IMG/VR virus record: IMGVR_UViG_3300031250_000222
Coordinates: 1-22,314 of that record
Length of the DNA: 22,314 bases
Reading direction: 5' to 3' (one strand)
Source: a virus
Within the stretch, counting starts at the first letter, position 1, and every line of letters starts with the position of its first letter. The notes beneath the pieces are model-generated. The model was not told where the DNA came from. It saw nothing but the letters and a program-made list of their open reading frames with translations, and made no database searches. The position numbers were made by a program, and so were the translations under genes. Positions 1 to 7,120 of this stretch are shown in pieces.

Positions 1-2676
1 TCATTTCCGCCCCGCGGCGTCCTTCAACCGATACAGCGCCGCCAGCGCATCCCGCGGCGTGAGCGTATCCGGATCGATGCCGTCCAGCGCCTTGCGCAGC
101 GGGTCTTCGGGTTTTGCCGGGGCGGCGTGGGCGAAGAGGGGGAGATCGTCGATCAGCGTCTCCACCGGCGCGCGGCGGTCGGCGGCTTCGAGTTCGGCCA
201 GAATGGCGTGAGCGCGCGCCACGACGGCCGGCGGCAGGCCGGCGAGTTCGGCGACATGGACGCCATAGGAGCGATCGGCGGCGCCCTTGATCACTTCGTG
301 GAGGAAGACCACGTCGCCCGCGCAATCGGCGACCTTCATGGTGAGGTTCACGAGACGCGGCAGGCGTTTGGCGAGCTGCGTGAGTTCGTGGAAATGCGTG
401 GCGAAGATGGCCCGTGCGCGATTGGCCTCGTGCAGATGTTCGATCGTCGCCCAGGCGATGGAGAGCCCGTCGAAGGTCGCCGTGCCGCGGCCGATCTCGT
501 CGAGGATCACCAGCGCGCGCGGCCCCGCGCCGTTGAGGATCGCGGCGGTCTCGACCATCTCGACCATGAAGGTCGAGCGCCCGCGCGCGAGATCGTCCGA
601 GGCGCCGACGCGCGAGAACAGCCGGTCGAGCGCGCCGATGCGGGCGCGCGCCGCCGGCACGAAGGAGCCCGCCTGCGCGAGCAAAGCAATCAGCGCATTC
701 TGGCGCAGGAAGGTGGATTTGCCGGCCATGTTGGGGCCGGTGACGACAGCGATCTTCGCATCGGACAGATCGCTGTCGTTGGGCGCGAAGGCAGCGCCCT
801 GCGCCTCGAGTGCGGCTTCCACCACTGGATGGCGCCCGCCCTCGATGGAGAAGTCGAGCGAGGCGTCGACATGCGGGCGCGTCCAGCCGCGCTTTTCGGC
901 GAGGTCGGCAAGAGCGGCGACGACATCGAGACGGGCGAAGCCTTCCGCGACGGCTTTCAGCGCCTCGGTCTGTTCGAGCGTCGCGGCGGAGAGTTCCTCG
1001 AACACTGCGAGTTCTCTCGCGAGCGCGCGGTCGGCGGCGGAGGCGATCCTCGCGTCGAGTTCGGCGAGTTCGCGCGTCGAGAAGCGCATGGCGTCGGCCA
1101 TCGTCTGGCGATGCGTGAAGGTCTCCGACAAGGGTGGGCGCAGCAGCTTCTCGCCGACCGAGGCGGGCGTCTCGAGGAAGTAGCCGAGAAAATTATTGTG
1201 CTTGATCTTGAGTTGCCGCACTCCGGCAAGATCGGCGTAGCGCTGCTGCAGCGACGCCACCACAACGCGGCTCTCGTCGCGCAAGGACCGCGCCTCGTCG
1301 AGTTCGGCGTCGACGCCTTTGGCGATGAAGGCGCCGCCGCGCTTGTCGAGCGGAACTTCCTCCGCGAGGCTGCGGGCAATGGCAGCCTCCAATGCGGCGA
1401 GAGCGTCGGCGCCGGCGCCGCGCAGCGTCGCGATGTCGGCGTGCGCTTCCGGCGGCGCGTCTGCGTGGTCGAACAGCGCGGCGCAATCGCGGGCGGCGCC
1501 GAGGCCGAGCGCAATGGCGCGCAGATCGCGCGGGCCGCCACGTTGCAGGGCGAGGCGCGACAGCGCGCGGGCGAGATCGGGGGCGCGCGCGAGACGCAGG
1601 CGCAGGGCGTCACGAAGGTCTGCGCGCTCGGTGAAGAAACCCACGGCGTCGAGCCGCGCGGCGATGGCGGAGGGATCGCACAGCGGCGCGCCGATGCGCT
1701 CGGCGAGCAGCCGCGCGCCGGCGGACGTGACGGTGCGATCGACGACGGAGAGGAGCGAGCCATCACGCGCGCCGGACAGGGTGCGGGTGAGCTCGAGATT
1801 GGCGCGCGTTGCGGCGTCGATCTCCAGCGTTCCGCCGACGCTCGTGCGTACCGGGCGCGACAGGGCAGGGCGCTGGCCTTTCTGCGTACGCTCGACATAG
1901 TGCACGGCGACGGCGCAGGCGGCGGTTTCCGCGGCGGTGAAGGCGCCCAGACTGTCGAGCGTGGCGATCGAGAAGAAATCGGTGAGCCGCCGCGCGGCGC
2001 TGTCGCTTTCCGATATTTCGCGGCCGAGCGGGGTGACCGGGGCAGGGATCAGCGCGAAGGCCGCGGCCAGCGCCGGCTCGCGCACGAGGCTTTCACCGGC
2101 GACGATCTCGCGCGGCTCGAGGCGCGCCAGTTCCGCGGCGAGTTCGGTCTCGCCGCGCTCGCCGACGAGAAAGGCGCCGGTGGAAATATCGACGCTGGCG
2201 ATGGCGTAGCGCCAGCCGCCGTCGTCGCTGCGGGCGCGCGCCACGGTGGCGAAGGCGTTGGGCCGGCCGGGTTCCAGCAGGCTTTCCTCGGTGATGGTGC
2301 CGGGCGTGACGAGCCGCACGACATCGCGGCGCACGACGGATTTGGGGCCGCGCTTCTTCGCTTCGGCCGGGTCCTCGATCTGCTCGCAGACGGCGACGCG
2401 ATGGCCCAGGGCAATGAGCTTTTGCAGATAATCGTCGCTGCGCTCCACCGGCACGCCGCACATGGGGATGTCCTCGCCCATGTGCTTGCCGCGTTTGGTG
2501 AGCATGATGCCGAGCGCGCGCGAGGCGGTCTGCGCATCCTCGAAAAACAATTCGTAGAAATCGCCCATGCGGTAGAACAGCAGGCAGTCCATATTGGCCG
2601 CCTTGATCTCGATATATTGCGCGATCATCGGCGTAGCGCCGGCGGCGGCGCGCGCTGTGGGGTCTGCCGTGGCCAT
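1..2676 (-). CDS. mutS: DNA mismatch repair protein MutS (891 aa)
   Basis: MutS binds base-base mismatches and small loops and starts methyl-independent or MutL-coupled repair in the cytoplasm. The N-terminal mismatch-binding Phe-x-Glu is visible as F40 and E42 in GDFYEL. The ABC-type ATPase core carries Walker [10 protein letters not shown] at about 647-655 and Walker B LVILDE with D726 and E727, followed by the [10 protein letters not shown] signature. Near the C-terminus, about residues 842-850, DLPLF resembles a beta-clamp binding motif, and a tetramerisation-like tail follows. The length is normal for the family, and the stop codon occupies the first three bases of the window. The ATG at 2676 was chosen because it gives the usual short N-terminal leader; M17 is a weaker alternative. 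The gene is a housekeeping neighbour transcribed away from the virion cluster. Confidence 0.98.
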   Translation of the reverse strand: MATADPTARAAAGATPMIAQYIEIKAANMDCLLFYRMGDFYELFFEDAQTASRALGIMLTKRGKHMGEDIPMCGVPVERSDDYLQKLIALGHRVAVCEQIEDPAEAKKRGPKSVVRRDVVRLVTPGTITEESLLEPGRPNAFATVARARSDDGGWRYAIASVDISTGAFLVGERGETELAAELARLEPREIVAGESLVREPALAAAFALIPAPVTPLGREISESDSAARRLTDFFSIATLDSLGAFTAAETAACAVAVHYVERTQKGQRPALSRPVRTSVGGTLEIDAATRANLELTRTLSGARDGSLLSVVDRTVTSAGARLLAERIGAPLCDPSAIAARLDAVGFFTERADLRDALRLRLARAPDLARALSRLALQRGGPRDLRAIALGLGAARDCAALFDHADAPPEAHADIATLRGAGADALAALEAAIARSLAEEVPLDKRGGAFIAKGVDAELDEARSLRDESRVVVASLQQRYADLAGVRQLKIKHNNFLGYFLETPASVGEKLLRPPLSETFTHRQTMADAMRFSTRELAELDARIASAADRALARELAVFEELSAATLEQTEALKAVAEGFARLDVVAALADLAEKRGWTRPHVDASLDFSIEGGRHPVVEAALEAQGAAFAPNDSDLSDAKIAVVTGPNMAGKSTFLRQNALIALLAQAGSFVPAARARIGALDRLFSRVGASDDLARGRSTFMVEMVETAAILNGAGPRALVILDEIGRGTATFDGLSIAWATIEHLHEANRARAIFATHFHELTQLAKRLPRLVNLTMKVADCAGDVVFLHEVIKGAADRSYGVHVAELAGLPPAVVARAHAILAELEAADRRAPVETLIDDLPLFAHAAPAKPEDPLRKALDGIDPDTLTPRDALAALYRLKDAAGRK

Positions 2677-2859
2677 GGCGGTGCTTTAACAAGGTTCCGG
2701 GGGCGGCGCCAGCGAGGGGCGAGGGATGCAGCTTCCGGCAGGGGCGCCGAACGCCCAGCGTAGCTGTTGCAAATACAACTGGTTGTGACGCAGCTTTGGC
2801 AATCGCGAAATCTGACAGAATATATTCTTATTTTGAAACAATATGTTGGATTATATTCC

Positions 2860-2888
2860 TTGACAGCGTATCGCTGCCTCGATAAAAC
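2860..2888 (+). promoter_or_regulatory. Candidate sigma70 promoter of the virion cluster
   Basis: TTGACA at 2860-2865 is a perfect -35 hexamer. After a 17-bp spacer comes TAAAAC at 2883-2888, a 4-of-6 match to the -10 consensus. The promoter sits inside an AT-rich island, faces the virion genes and would give a leader of roughly 240 nt before the first start codon at 3134. No other comparably good promoter was seen ahead of the cluster. Control by a GTA-type activator (CtrA or GafA in Rhodobacter) cannot be judged from the sequence, and no TTAA-N7-TTAA CtrA box was seen. Confidence 0.5.
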
Positions 2889-3051
2889 CCGCACATGCTC
2901 CAGAACTGCGCCCAAGAGACACGGGCGTCGACGAAACGGGATTGCGACGGACAATCACGCTGCGCGCTCGCGCCTGCTTTCCGAGCTTCTTGAATTTCCG
3001 GCCGCGCGACCACTTGCGCCTCCAATCGAAAATCTGACGGCGACGCCTGAT

Positions 3052-3100
3052 CGCCGCTGACGCTGCGGGTCGACGACCCCGGCGCGCGGCGTCAGCGGCG
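3052..3100 (+). promoter_or_regulatory. Leader stem-loop with 12-bp perfect arms
   Basis: The arms CGCCGCTGACGC (3052-3063) and GCGTCAGCGGCG (3089-3100) are perfectly complementary over 12 bp. A smaller inner hairpin (GGGTCG at 3067-3072, CGACCC at 3074-3079) lies between them. No T-tract follows, so a simple intrinsic terminator is unlikely. The structure ends 33 nt before the protease start codon and would lie in the 5' leader of the cluster mRNA. It may be a translational or processivity control element, or a binding site in DNA; the function is inferred. Confidence 0.45.
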
Positions 3101-3133
3101 CCGTCCGGTTCGAACCCCCGCCGAGGATCGATC

Positions 3134-3760
3134 ATGCAGGCTCTCGCCATCGCGTCTTTGTATCGCGAAGAAAAGCGCGCCGCGGCGCCGCTCGCCGTCA
3201 TCGGCGACAGCGGCGTGTTCGAGGGCTACGCGAGTCTCTTCGGCCAGCGCGACGACAGCGGCGACATCGTCGCGCCGGGGGCTTTCGTAGCCACCTTGCA
3301 CAAGCGCGGCGCGCGCGGCGTGAAGCTGCTGTGGCAGCATATGGGCACGGAGCCGATCGGCGTCTGGACGAAAATTTCGGAGGATGCGCGCGGGCTGAAG
3401 GTCGAGGGCAAGCTCGATCTTTCGGTATCGCGAGCGCGCGAGGCGCTGTCCTTGATGCGCAGTGGCGCGGTCGACGGGCTCTCCATCGGATTTCATGCCG
3501 TCCGCTATACGAAGGACAAGGCGACCGGCGGGCGGCGCCTGCTGGAAGTCGATCTGCCGGAGATTTCCGTCGTGACCTTTCCGATGCTGCGCAGCGCGCG
3601 CATCGCCAAAGTGAAGGCCGCGCCGGTGACGATCGACGATCTGATCCTGAAGCTTGCGCGGCTGCGCTATGCGCAATCGGCGCAGAGATTCGAGGCCAAG
3701 CTGCTGCGCCCTGGAGTGCGAGCCTTCGGCTCGCAACTTGAAGGCTCGCGGTCCATGTGA
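3134..3760 (+). CDS. HK97-family prohead protease (GTA gp4-like), displaced
   Basis: This serine protease (208 aa, peptidase U35/S78 type) cleaves the N-terminal delta domain of the capsid protein during head maturation. The core runs from about residue 22 to 165. Probable catalytic residues are H69 in LLWQHMGTEP, S117 in DGLSIGF and E143 in LPEISVVTFP. The ATG at 3134 is preceded by GAGGA with a 6-nt spacer. In RcGTA and HK97-like phages this gene lies between portal and capsid, whereas here it precedes the terminases. Residues 194-208, from GVRAFGSQ to the end, are encoded by a hairpin-forming dispersed repeat, so the original C-terminus has probably been replaced or extended. The catalytic core looks intact. 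Confidence 0.9.
   Translation: MQALAIASLYREEKRAAAPLAVIGDSGVFEGYASLFGQRDDSGDIVAPGAFVATLHKRGARGVKLLWQHMGTEPIGVWTKISEDARGLKVEGKLDLSVSRAREALSLMRSGAVDGLSIGFHAVRYTKDKATGGRRLLEVDLPEISVVTFPMLRSARIAKVKAAPVTIDDLILKLARLRYAQSAQRFEAKLLRPGVRAFGSQLEGSRSM
3718..3755. repeat. Dispersed repeat with GCGAGCC/GGCTCGC hairpin
   Basis: GCGAGCC (3718-3724), TTC and GGCTCGC (3728-3734) form a perfect 7-bp hairpin, and CTCGCGGTCCA follows at 3745-3755. The latter 11-mer recurs at 12292-12302 in the gp12-gp13 gap in a similar context. This kind of palindromic unit resembles short intergenic repeats I know from Hyphomicrobiales genomes. It overlaps the 3' end of the protease gene and supplies its last codons and stop. 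Confidence 0.55.
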
Positions 3761-3770
3761 AATGTCGTTC

Positions 3771-3798
3771 TGGTTTGCTTTGCTGCGCTGGCAATGAC
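3771..3798. repeat. Solo arm of the CATTGCGAGCGCAGC-type palindromic repeat
   Basis: This 28-bp stretch matches, with a few mismatches, the right arm of the long inverted repeats at 8430-8457 and 10353-10382 (GCTTCGCTGCGCTCGCAATG core). Only one arm is present, so it looks like a decayed or partial copy. It lies between the protease and the small terminase gene. Confidence 0.55.
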
Positions 3799-3866
3799 AG
3801 CGCGGTGTGAGAGCGTGTTCTTCGAGTTCGGATTTCCTTATTACAGCCACGCCGGAGCGATCTTCC

Positions 3867-4355
3867 ATGCGCAAGAACAGCCCGCCGACCGCGGAAGACA
3901 TCGCGCAGGCGAAGGTGCTCTACGACGCCGGCGCCCGCGTTGCGGAGGTGGCCGCGACGCTGGAGATGACCCCGGCGCAGTTTCTGAAGTTTCGCGGTGA
4001 ACACGGCTGGCCGTTGCGGCCCTCGCCGATCGCCGCGCCAAAGCCGCCGCCGCAAAAACCCGAGCGTTCACTGATCCTGAGGCTCGAGGACGCAGTGGAG
4101 CGCGAATTCGCGCGCGCCGAAGCGGCGCTGGCGAAGCACGCGCCCAAGACCATCGAGCAGAGCGCCCGCACCCTGGCCAGTCTGGTGAAGACGCTGGCCG
4201 AACTCAAACGCATGACACGCGAAACGCGCGACGGGGATACGGATGAGCGGGACGCAGCCGACGACGACGACGCGCCTCCCCGCGAACTGGCCGATTTGCG
4301 CGCGGAGCTTGCTCGACGGCTCGAGCGCCTTGGCGGCGACGGGGCGGCTGGATGA
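3867..4355 (+). CDS. Small terminase-like DNA-binding protein (GTA gp1-like)
   Basis: The 162-aa protein has a helix-turn-helix-like N-terminus (about residues 9-50, with VAEVAATLEMTPAQFLKFR), a helical middle (about 74-116), a very acidic linker (122-136) and a charged C-terminal helix (138-155). Its place directly before the large terminase and its general form fit the small terminase subunit that recognises DNA for packaging; RcGTA gp1 is the closest model. The ATG at 3867 was preferred over the in-frame upstream start at 3807 because it follows GGAGCGA and gives a sensible N-terminus; the upstream part lies in repeat-derived sequence. The last 35 codons overlap the large terminase gene in another frame. 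Confidence 0.65.
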   Translation: MRKNSPPTAEDIAQAKVLYDAGARVAEVAATLEMTPAQFLKFRGEHGWPLRPSPIAAPKPPPQKPERSLILRLEDAVEREFARAEAALAKHAPKTIEQSARTLASLVKTLAELKRMTRETRDGDTDERDAADDDDAPPRELADLRAELARRLERLGGDGAAG

Positions 4356-5640
4356 ACTCCTCGACGGCATTTCCGCGCGGGAACTCGAGCGGCTGCTGGC
4401 CGACTGGGAGTTTTCCGCCCGCCGAGACCAATGGCCACCGCCGGCGGCGCAGGGCGGCGGCCCCTGGCGTTGCTGGCTGGCGCTGGGCGGGCGTGGCGCA
4501 GGCAAGACCCGCGCCGGCGCCGAATGGGTGAAGGGGCTGGCGCTGGGGCGCCCGCAATTCGCACCGGCGCCGCTGCCGCGCATCGCGCTGGTCGGCGAAA
4601 CACTTGCCGATGTGCGCGAGGTGATGATCGACGGCGCTTCCGGACTGCTGGCTACGCATCGGCGCAGCGAGCGGCCCGTGTGGGAGGCGACGCGGCGCCG
4701 GCTGGTATGGGCCAATGGCGCCGTGGCGCAGGCCTTTTCCGCCGAAGATCCGGAGAGCCTGCGCGGCCCGCAGTTTTTCGCCGCCTGGTGCGACGAACTC
4801 GCCAAATGGCGTTATGCGAAGGAGACCTGGGACATGCTGCAATTCGCCCTGCGGCTCGGCGACTGGCCGCGCCAACTGGTGACGACGACGCCGCGTCCGT
4901 TGCCGCTGCTGAAACAGATTCTCGCCGACCCGACGACGGCGGTGACGCGGGCGAAGACCAGCGAGAACGCCGCGCATCTGGCGCCGTCCTTTCTCGAGAC
5001 CGTGCTCGGGCGCTACGGCGGCACGCGGCTCGGGCGGCAGGAACTCGACGGCGAGATCGTCGAGGAGCGCGCGGATGCGCTGTGGAGCCGCGACATGCTG
5101 GAGAGCCTGCGCGTCGCCGCGGCGCCGGCGCTTGCGCGCATCGTCGTCGCGGTGGACCCGCCGGCCTCCAGTGGCAAGCGGGCGGACAATTGCGGCATCG
5201 TCGCCGCGGGGATCTGCAGCGCCGGCGTCGTGCATGTGCTGGCCGACGCGACGCTCGCCGCGGCGCGCCCGGCGCACTGGGCGCGGGCGGCGATCGGGCT
5301 CTATCACAAGCTTGCCGCCGATGCGCTGGTGGCCGAGGCGAACCAGGGCGGCGAAATGGTGCAGGCGGTGCTGACCGAGGCCGACCCGGCGGTTCCCGTG
5401 ACGCTGACGCGCGCGACGCGCGGCAAATATCTGCGCGCCGCGCCGGCAGCGCAGCTCTACGAACAGGGCCGCGTGCGCCATGTCGGCGCCTTCCCGGAAC
5501 TCGAGGACGAGATGTGCGATTTCGGACCGAACGGGCTGTCGTCCGGGAGAAGCCCGGACCGGCTCGACGCGCTGGTGTGGGCGATCACCGCGCTGGCGCT
5601 GACGCCGAAGGCGGGGGAGCCGCGGGTGCGGCGGTTGTGA
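4243..5640 (+). CDS. terL: Terminase large subunit (GTA gp2-like packaging ATPase/nuclease)
   Basis: TerL (465 aa) drives DNA into proheads and cuts it. Walker A is GGRGAGKTR at 82-90, the Walker B acidic pair is D184 and E185 in AWCDELAKW, and the coupling motif TTTPRP lies at 214-219. The RNase H-like nuclease domain follows: D305 in VVAVDPP, E365 in VAEANQGGE and D442 in DRLDALVWA fit the metal-binding triad. All key residues look intact. The ATG at 4243 overlaps the preceding gene by 113 nt. No ATG lies in frame nearer the ATPase domain, although TTG at 4309 is possible. The related RcGTA terminase packages random headfuls of host DNA. Confidence 0.95.
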   Translation: MSGTQPTTTTRLPANWPICARSLLDGSSALAATGRLDELLDGISARELERLLADWEFSARRDQWPPPAAQGGGPWRCWLALGGRGAGKTRAGAEWVKGLALGRPQFAPAPLPRIALVGETLADVREVMIDGASGLLATHRRSERPVWEATRRRLVWANGAVAQAFSAEDPESLRGPQFFAAWCDELAKWRYAKETWDMLQFALRLGDWPRQLVTTTPRPLPLLKQILADPTTAVTRAKTSENAAHLAPSFLETVLGRYGGTRLGRQELDGEIVEERADALWSRDMLESLRVAAAPALARIVVAVDPPASSGKRADNCGIVAAGICSAGVVHVLADATLAAARPAHWARAAIGLYHKLAADALVAEANQGGEMVQAVLTEADPAVPVTLTRATRGKYLRAAPAAQLYEQGRVRHVGAFPELEDEMCDFGPNGLSSGRSPDRLDALVWAITALALTPKAGEPRVRRL

Positions 5641-5856
5641 GCGCGTGAGCGCGCCATCTCCCCAGCCCTCCTCCGCTTCGCGGGAGAGCGGGCAGATCCG
5701 GGGCTTTCCCGGCCGCTTTGCCTCTTGTCCCGAATTGCGCCGTGCGTCCCCTTTCCCGCCATAGGGCGTCGTAGGACGTCCGTCTCTCGACGGGCTTTGG
5801 CGGGGGAGAGACAGGGAACGGGCCCTCTCGCATCAAGAAACATCAGGACATCCCCC
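5641..5856. repeat. Palindrome-rich gap between terL and portal
   Basis: This 216-bp gap interrupts an otherwise tightly packed operon. It contains CTCCGCTTCGCGGGAG-like inverted sequence near 5668-5685. GTCTCTC (5782-5788) pairs with GAGAGAC (5806-5812), nested in further partly complementary blocks (CCCGCCA and TGGCGGG), and the palindrome GGACGTCC lies at 5774-5781. No gene is supported. The pattern suggests an inserted intergenic repeat, but no second copy is present in this window. Confidence 0.35.
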
Positions 5857-7041
5857 ATGCCCTCTCTCTTCACGCGCCTCCTCGGCGCGATCGCTCCCTC
5901 GCGCGAGGCCAAGCAGTCGCGCGCGGGAAAACTTCTCGCGCTGCATTCTCTCGGTCTGCCTCAGTGGACCGCGCGCACGCATGTCGAGCTGACGCGGGCC
6001 GGCTACGAGCGCAACGCCGTCGTCTATCGCTGCGTGCGGATGATCGCCGAAGCTGTCGCCTCCGTGCCATGGACGATGTATCGCGGGCGCGAGGAGATCA
6101 TCGAGCATCCGCTGCTCGATCTCATCGCGCGGCCCAATCCGCTCGACACCGATGTGTCGTTTCTGGAAAGCGTCGTCAGCAATCTGCTGCTCTATGGCGA
6201 CGCCTATGTGGAGGCGGCGTCGCTCGACGGCCAACCGCGAGAACTCTACGCCCTGCGCTCCGACCGCATGAGTTTGGCGCCCGGCCGCAGCGGCTGGCCC
6301 TCGGCTTACGTCTATCGCGCCCAGGGCGACGAGGTTCGCTACGAGCTGACGGGCGAGGGCGTCGAGCCGATCCTGCACATCAAGCTCTACAATCCGCTCG
6401 ATGACTGGTACGGCTTCGCGCCGCTCGCCGCCGCGCAGGTGGCGCTCGATGCGCACAATGCCGCGAGCTTCTGGAACAAGGCCTTGCTCGACAATTCCGC
6501 GAGGCCCTCCGGCGCGCTGGTCTATGCCGGACCCAATGGCGCGACGCTGTCGGACGAACAGTTTTCACGGCTGAAAAGCGAACTCGACGAGAACTACTCC
6601 GGCGCGCTCAACGCCGGGCGCCCATTGCTGCTCGACGGCGGGCTCGACTGGAAGCCGCTGTCGCTGTCGCCAAAGGACATGGATTTTGCGGAAGCCAAGG
6701 CGAGTGCGGCGCGCGAGATCGCGCTGGCCTTCGGCGTGCCGCCGCTGGTGCTGGGCCTGCCGGGCGACAACACCTTCAAGAATTATCAGGAGGCCAACCG
6801 CGCTTTCTGGCGCGGCGCCGTGATCCCCATGGTGGCGCGGGTGCAGAAGAGTTTTGCCGCCTGGCTGGCGCCGGCGTTCGAGCCCTTCCGCTTCGACTAC
6901 AACGCCGACCGCATCGATGCGCTGGCGGAGGAGCGGGCGACGGAATGGGGGCGCATCGGCGCGGCGTCGTTCCTGTCCGTCGACGAACAGCGCGAGGCGG
7001 TGGGCTACGGGCCGGCGCAGAAGCGGCAGGAAAGCAGATAG
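5857..7041 (+). CDS. HK97-family portal protein (GTA gp3-like)
   Basis: The portal (394 aa) forms the dodecameric ring at the head vertex through which DNA enters and leaves. Typical features are the N-terminal NAVVYRCVRMIAEAVASVPW helix (about 53-72), PNPLDT, the LLYGDAYVE block, the IKLYNPLDDWYG segment and the ALAFGVPPLVLGLPGDNTFKNY-type block near residue 290-315. The length is close to the RcGTA portal. The ATG at 5857 follows AGGA at 8-nt spacing; an in-frame ATG at 5725 lies in palindromic non-coding sequence and was rejected. The small gene and protease usually found after the GTA portal are missing here; only 79 bp separate it from the capsid gene. Confidence 0.94.
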   Translation: MPSLFTRLLGAIAPSREAKQSRAGKLLALHSLGLPQWTARTHVELTRAGYERNAVVYRCVRMIAEAVASVPWTMYRGREEIIEHPLLDLIARPNPLDTDVSFLESVVSNLLLYGDAYVEAASLDGQPRELYALRSDRMSLAPGRSGWPSAYVYRAQGDEVRYELTGEGVEPILHIKLYNPLDDWYGFAPLAAAQVALDAHNAASFWNKALLDNSARPSGALVYAGPNGATLSDEQFSRLKSELDENYSGALNAGRPLLLDGGLDWKPLSLSPKDMDFAEAKASAAREIALAFGVPPLVLGLPGDNTFKNYQEANRAFWRGAVIPMVARVQKSFAAWLAPAFEPFRFDYNADRIDALAEERATEWGRIGAASFLSVDEQREAVGYGPAQKRQESR

Positions 7042-7120
7042 GCCCGACAGTCACCCTCAAAATCCAGGCGACGCCGCCGGGCGCAGCCGCGCGTTCATGC
7101 TTCACACCAAGAGGACTGCC

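Larger units (their letters stand above)
2677..3133. other. Divergent intergenic control region, AT-rich island
   Basis: This 457-bp gap separates mutS (minus) from the virion cluster (plus) and holds no convincing gene. Bases about 2765-2890 are strikingly AT-rich compared with the GC-rich surroundings. They include the perfect palindrome GAATATATTC at 2818-2827. A weak minus-strand promoter for mutS may lie here (TTGCCA as TGGCAA at 2797-2802, AATACA at 2772-2777, 19-bp spacing), but this is poor. The plus-strand promoter and the leader stem-loop are listed separately. A further palindrome, GGTTCGAACC, lies at 3107-3116 just before the first cluster gene. Confidence 0.6.

Noticed and set aside
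127-2763. Long plus-strand open frame of 878 codons opposite mutS
   Set aside because: It is antisense to an intact MutS with all motifs, has a low-complexity Arg/Gly-rich translation and is a usual artefact of GC-rich DNA.
2767-3060. 97-codon open frame in the mutS-protease gap
   Set aside because: It begins with TTG, has no ribosome-binding site, crosses the AT-rich promoter island and shows no recognisable protein pattern.
3101-3125. GGTTCGAACCCCCG resembling the T-arm of a tRNA, which could have marked an att site
   Set aside because: The flanking bases do not form a T-stem, and no acceptor or anticodon arm could be folded; it is only a palindrome.
2677-3133. CtrA box (TTAA-N7-TTAA) for GTA-type control
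   Set aside because: Only a single TTAA half near 2686 was seen, without a partner at the right spacing.
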